Source: Pseudobutyrivibrio xylanivorans (GTDB taxonomy: Bacteria > Bacillota > Clostridia > Lachnospirales > Lachnospiraceae). From it: a stretch of DNA of 64,000 nucleotides. The translations under genes were made by a program, and so were the position numbers. Where the stretch lies: contig NZ_VTVE01000003.1 of assembly GCF_010906925.1 (NCBI RefSeq), positions 62,001 to 126,000 on the forward strand, given 5' to 3'. The notes beneath the pieces were generated by a model. It did not search any database and had not been told where the DNA came from. It saw only the letters and a list, made by a program, of their open reading frames with translations. Shown here one piece after another: positions 62,417 to 64,000 of this stretch; within the stretch, counting starts at the first letter, position 1, and each line of letters begins with the position of its first letter.

Positions 62417-63813
62417 AAAAATTTATGGATGAAACATTCTTACTGAATAATCAAACAGCAATTGATTTGTTTAAAGCAGTAAAAGATGATCCTATTATCG
62501 ATTATCACAATCATTTAAATCCTAAAGAGATTTATGAGGATAAATGTTTTGACAATATGACTGAAGTTTGGCTTGGCGGAGACCATTACAAGTGGCGCGC
62601 AATGAGAGCCAACGGTGTTTCAGAAGTGCTTATCACTGGAGACGGGGCTCCTTTTGATAAATTTGTTGCATGGGCAGATACTGTGCAGAACCTAATTGGA
62701 AACCCTCTATATCACTGGACCCATATGGAATTGCAGAGATACTTCGGTATCGATACTCCCCTAACCCCTGCATCTGCAAAGGCTATATGGGACCAGTGTA
62801 ACCAAAAACTCAAAACAAAGGAATTCTCAGTGAGAAACCTCCTAAGAAAACAAAATGTATCTGCCCTATGTACAACAGATGACCCTGCAGATAGCTTAGA
62901 GTGGCACAAGAAAATCCGTGAAGATGGATTTGAAATAAAGGTGCTTCCATCTTTTAGACCAGAGAAGGCAATTGGAATAGATAAGCTTGATTATCTCGAT
63001 TATCTTGACCGACTTTCAAATGTTTCTGGTGTGGAGATAAAGGATGTTGATTCTCTCCTTGAGGCATTGAAAAAGAGACTTGAGTTCTTTATCGAGAATG
63101 GATGTAGAGTATCTGACCACAGCTTGGAGGCTACATTCTACGTAAAGACAAATAAGGTAGAGGTAGACGAATTATTTAAAGAAAGATTAGAAGGAAAAAC
63201 TCTTTCAGAGGAAGAGGAAGGCAAATTTAAGGGCTTTGTTCTTACAAAGCTTGGACAGATGTACGCTAAGAAAAATATCGTAATGCAGCTTCATATTGGA
63301 GCTATCAGAAATAACTCTATGAGATTTTTCAATTACATCGGTCCTGATACAGGCTTTGATGCGTTAAATGATTTCAACTACGCACCACAGCTTGCATCAC
63401 TACTTTCAGATATGGATTTAACAGACCAGTTACCAAAGACAATTCTTTACTGCTTAAATCCAAAGGATACAGAAATGCTTGCAGCTATGGCAGGAACATT
63501 CTGCAGTAATGAGCATGGAATTAAGGGTAAGGTACAGCTGGGAGCAGCATGGTGGTTCTGTGATCACAAAAATGGAATTGAGCGTCAGATTGAGGCTATG
63601 TCAGACTCTGGACTTATTTCAACATCCATCGGAATGCTCACTGATTCACGTAGCTTCCTTTCATTCCCACGCCATGAGCTCTATCGTCGAATCCTTTGCA
63701 ACAAAATCGGCTCATGGGTAGAAAATGGAGAGTACCCAGCAGACATGGACTACCTCCGTGGCATGGTGGCTGACATTTGCGGCGGCAACGCAGTGAAATA
63801 TTTCAACTTGTAA
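62413..63813 (+). CDS. uxaC: Glucuronate isomerase
   Basis: 466 residues, normal length. MDETFLLNNQTAIDLF, DYHNHLNPKEIYEDKCF (metal-binding His pair), LCTTDDPADSLEWH, VMQLHIGAIRNNS and GMLTDSRSF are typical. It isomerises D-glucuronate to D-fructuronate (and galacturonate to tagaturonate), the entry step feeding UxuB, UxuA and Eda. Start overlaps the uxuB stop (ATGA). Confidence 0.96.
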   Translation: MKKFMDETFLLNNQTAIDLFKAVKDDPIIDYHNHLNPKEIYEDKCFDNMTEVWLGGDHYKWRAMRANGVSEVLITGDGAPFDKFVAWADTVQNLIGNPLYHWTHMELQRYFGIDTPLTPASAKAIWDQCNQKLKTKEFSVRNLLRKQNVSALCTTDDPADSLEWHKKIREDGFEIKVLPSFRPEKAIGIDKLDYLDYLDRLSNVSGVEIKDVDSLLEALKKRLEFFIENGCRVSDHSLEATFYVKTNKVEVDELFKERLEGKTLSEEEEGKFKGFVLTKLGQMYAKKNIVMQLHIGAIRNNSMRFFNYIGPDTGFDALNDFNYAPQLASLLSDMDLTDQLPKTILYCLNPKDTEMLAAMAGTFCSNEHGIKGKVQLGAAWWFCDHKNGIERQIEAMSDSGLISTSIGMLTDSRSFLSFPRHELYRRILCNKIGSWVENGEYPADMDYLRGMVADICGGNAVKYFNL

Positions 63814-63815
63814 AA

Positions 63816-64000
63816 AAGACACTTGTGGTAAAGCATAAATAATTACAACTATTATAAATAAAATTTATAGATGAGCGTAAAGCTAAGCTAGACAAGTGTT
63901 TTCGTAGAGACCTTTGAGTGCCATCCCTACTTAGATGGTCCGTAGGAGCATCTTATGTAGGGCAATGAGCACGACAAGAGCGAAAGCGTGTCTCCAGAAA
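63816..64000 (+). other. Structured non-coding region at the window end
   Basis: No gene is seen. ACACTTGT (63819-63826) pairs with ACAAGTGT (63892-63899). Further right, CCCTAC/GTAGGG (63925 and 63957), CCATC/GATGG (63921 and 63934) and GAGAC/GTCTC (63907 and 63990) suggest a compact RNA of about 90 bases that is closed or nearly closed at the window edge. I match it to no family I know. Confidence 0.45.

Noticed and set aside
1-64000. CRISPR arrays, tRNA or rRNA genes, transposases, integrases, origins
   Set aside because: None was recognised on either strand. The dispersed repeats found are not regularly spaced and carry no mobile-element gene.

Overview
The window looks like a chromosome segment from a motile, saccharolytic, anaerobic Firmicute of the Lachnospiraceae (Butyrivibrio / Pseudobutyrivibrio / Roseburia type). 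Grounds: AT-rich DNA with strong GGAGG ribosome-binding sites, lipoprotein sugar-binding proteins, a domain-swapped GH3 enzyme of the type known from Butyrivibrio and Ruminococcus, a flagellin cluster with FlaG-FliD-FliS, and several chemoreceptors. The genus is an inference. I see no rRNA, tRNA, CRISPR array, insertion sequence or prophage.

Layout. 1-124 is the end of murA. 399-3619 holds an unknown secreted protein, two small cysteine-rich proteins, nicotinate phosphoribosyltransferase (pncB) and a small zinc ribbon. 3661-5952 (minus) carries a Cache-HAMP membrane sensor without output domain and the rRNA methyltransferase rsmJ. 6137-12793 is a maltodextrin-type locus: LacI repressor, binding lipoprotein, two permeases and a GH13 glucosidase, with matching LacI-type operators and a switch-like leader before the GH13 gene. 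12884-15824 holds small or membrane proteins. 15959-25928 is a beta-glucoside locus: GH3, a GH94-type phosphorylase, an AraC regulator, a binding protein and two permeases. 26005-29031 (minus) encodes a GGDEF-EAL-PAS-GGDEF c-di-GMP enzyme. 29364-35158 is a complete fructose PTS: fruR, fruK, fruA, ptsH, ptsI. 35340-43190 holds two chemoreceptors, a clostripain-type protease and a GH25-SH3 protein. 43354-46651 carries an ECF S-component, coaBC and an SPFH protein. 46936-56498 is a flagellar filament cluster (flaG, fliD, fliS, a FlgN-like protein, flagellin) with two glycosyltransferases, followed by a radical SAM gene. 58098-63813 is an AraC regulator plus a hexuronate operon: eda, uxuA, uxuB, uxaC.

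The sugar loci fit plant-polysaccharide use. Two ABC importers bring in oligosaccharides that are hydrolysed (GH13, GH3) or phosphorolysed (GH94-type). Fructose enters through the PTS, and glucuronate flows to KDG and, after a kinase not encoded here, KDPG. Neither importer has its ATPase in the window. The c-di-GMP enzyme, chemoreceptors and glycosylated-filament cluster point to regulated motility.

The most unusual signal is a family of about 90-nt RNA-like elements at 21510-21648, 24026-24117 and 55126-55318. They share a core and have stems preserved by compensatory changes. At two of the three sites one copy sits nested inside another. Other items are mutually exclusive hairpins before the GH13 gene, CsrA-like motifs in the flaG and flagellin leaders, and a structured sequence of unknown identity running off the right end.
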